Origin: Phenylobacterium sp.
Lineage (GTDB): Bacteria; Pseudomonadota; Alphaproteobacteria; Caulobacterales; Caulobacteraceae
Assembly (NCBI RefSeq): GCF_013822795.1
Contig: NZ_PNLB01000020.1
Location: 1 to 64,000, forward strand
Direction: 5' to 3'
DNA: 64,000 nucleotides
Part shown: positions 63,630 through 64,000 of the stretch, one piece after another
How positions within the stretch are numbered: position 1 is the stretch's first letter
How the letters are laid out: every line of letters starts with the position of its first letter
Translations under genes and position numbers: made by a program
Notes under the pieces: model-generated
What the model was told of the DNA's origin: nothing
Database searches by the model: none
The model's input: the letters and a program-made list of their open reading frames with translations, nothing else

Positions 63630-64000
63630 ATGTTGAAGAGCAGTTATTTCTGCGGCGGCTCGCTATTGGCCGTCGTCCTGGCAATTTCAGCCAACAGTTC
63701 AGCCTATGCCCAGGCCTCGACCGTCGAGGAGGTGGTGGTCACCGGTTCGTTCATCGCCGGTACGCCCGAGGACGCCGCCCTGCCGGTCGACGTCATCGGC
63801 TCCAAGGAGCTTGAGGCCCGCGGTTCGCCCACCATGGTCCAGTTCATCAAGACCATCCCGTCGTCGGGGGCGGTGATCGGGGAGAACAACCGCTTCGGCT
63901 CCGGGTCGGGCGCAGCGACGGTCAACCTGCGCAGCCTGAACTCGGCGGTCACCGGCAGCCGCACCCTGGTGCTGTTCAATGGCCGTCGCGTCCCTGTCTC
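63630..64000 (+). CDS. TonB-dependent receptor 3 (3' end beyond window)
   Basis: The first 123 codons of a third receptor. Start MLKSSYFCGGSLLAVVLAIS, signal peptide to AYAQ, TonB-box-like VEEVVVTGSF, then AGTPEDAALPVDVIGSKELE and SGSGAATVNLRSLNSAVTGSRTL as in receptor 2. A 38-base stretch is identical to receptor 2 (60187-60224 and 63792-63829). GGAAGGAAA precedes the ATG. The rest of the plug and the barrel are cut off. Confidence 0.92.
   Translation, partial: MLKSSYFCGGSLLAVVLAISANSSAYAQASTVEEVVVTGSFIAGTPEDAALPVDVIGSKELEARGSPTMVQFIKTIPSSGAVIGENNRFGSGSGAATVNLRSLNSAVTGSRTLVLFNGRRVPV

Overview
The window is a GC-rich (roughly 70 percent by eye), tightly packed bacterial chromosome segment, most likely from an alphaproteobacterium of the order Caulobacterales (Caulobacter/Phenylobacterium-like). 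The best evidence is a complete pilA-cpaABCDEF-tadBC Flp pilus locus with CtrA-like boxes, a close match to the cell-cycle regulator CpdR, a UrcA family protein, and several large TonB-dependent receptors. The genus call is inference. I see no insertion sequence, prophage, integrase, CRISPR array or rRNA operon.

Layout. 1-8.1 kb: a truncated dicarboxylate/amino-acid:cation symporter, AMP nucleosidase, a small membrane protein, a His-rich TonB receptor (ZnuD type) divergent from a methyltransferase-like gene around a Zur-like palindrome, and a LysR regulator divergent from a YeiH family exporter. 8.2-16.2 kb: a tyrosine phosphatase, a class V aminotransferase bracketed by two copies of a 132-bp nested palindrome, an ABC exporter, an MFS transporter, and pabB-pabC of folate synthesis. 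16.2-27.3 kb: the Flp/Tad pilus locus, with two TadE-like minor pilins and a free-standing CpaC-N-terminal-like protein on the minus strand, then pilA, a second Flp pilin with a strong terminator, cpaA, and a chain cpaB-cpaC-cpaD-cpaE-cpaF-tadB-tadC with overlapping or abutting genes.

27.3-37.2 kb: a GT87-like membrane glycosyltransferase, then an oxidative-metabolism cluster (TauD dioxygenase, Crp/Fnr regulator, CPYC flavoprotein, Rrf2 regulator, Baeyer-Villiger-type monooxygenase), followed by an outer-membrane porin and an L-serine dehydratase that carries an apparent Tat signal peptide. 37.2-41.3 kb: an accessory-looking stretch with an AT-richer DUF2971 gene, an alcohol dehydrogenase, a long inverted repeat and several tiny genes, three of which are linked by ATGA overlaps. 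41.3-49.5 kb: a TPR protein, M17 aminopeptidase-NlpC/P60, cytochrome c, kdsB-pheA-barstar-like, a CadC-like/TPR regulator and a UrcA protein. 49.5-55.7 kb: nudC, the 4.5S RNA followed by dnaX-ybaB-recR, an N-formylglutamate amidohydrolase, cpdR and tRNA-Val(GAC). 55.7-64 kb: a PagL-like outer-membrane enzyme and three tandem paralogous TonB-dependent receptors, the last cut by the window edge.

Genes that may work together: the pilus genes and CpdR both connect to CtrA control. The divergent regulator/enzyme pairs (LysR-YeiH, Crp-TauD, Rrf2-flavoprotein) suggest local control, and two of them have a visible palindrome. No large unknown system is evident. The most unusual candidates are the Tat-targeted serine dehydratase with its porin, the Zur-box methyltransferase, the coupled micro-ORFs, the nested repeat pair and the receptor array.
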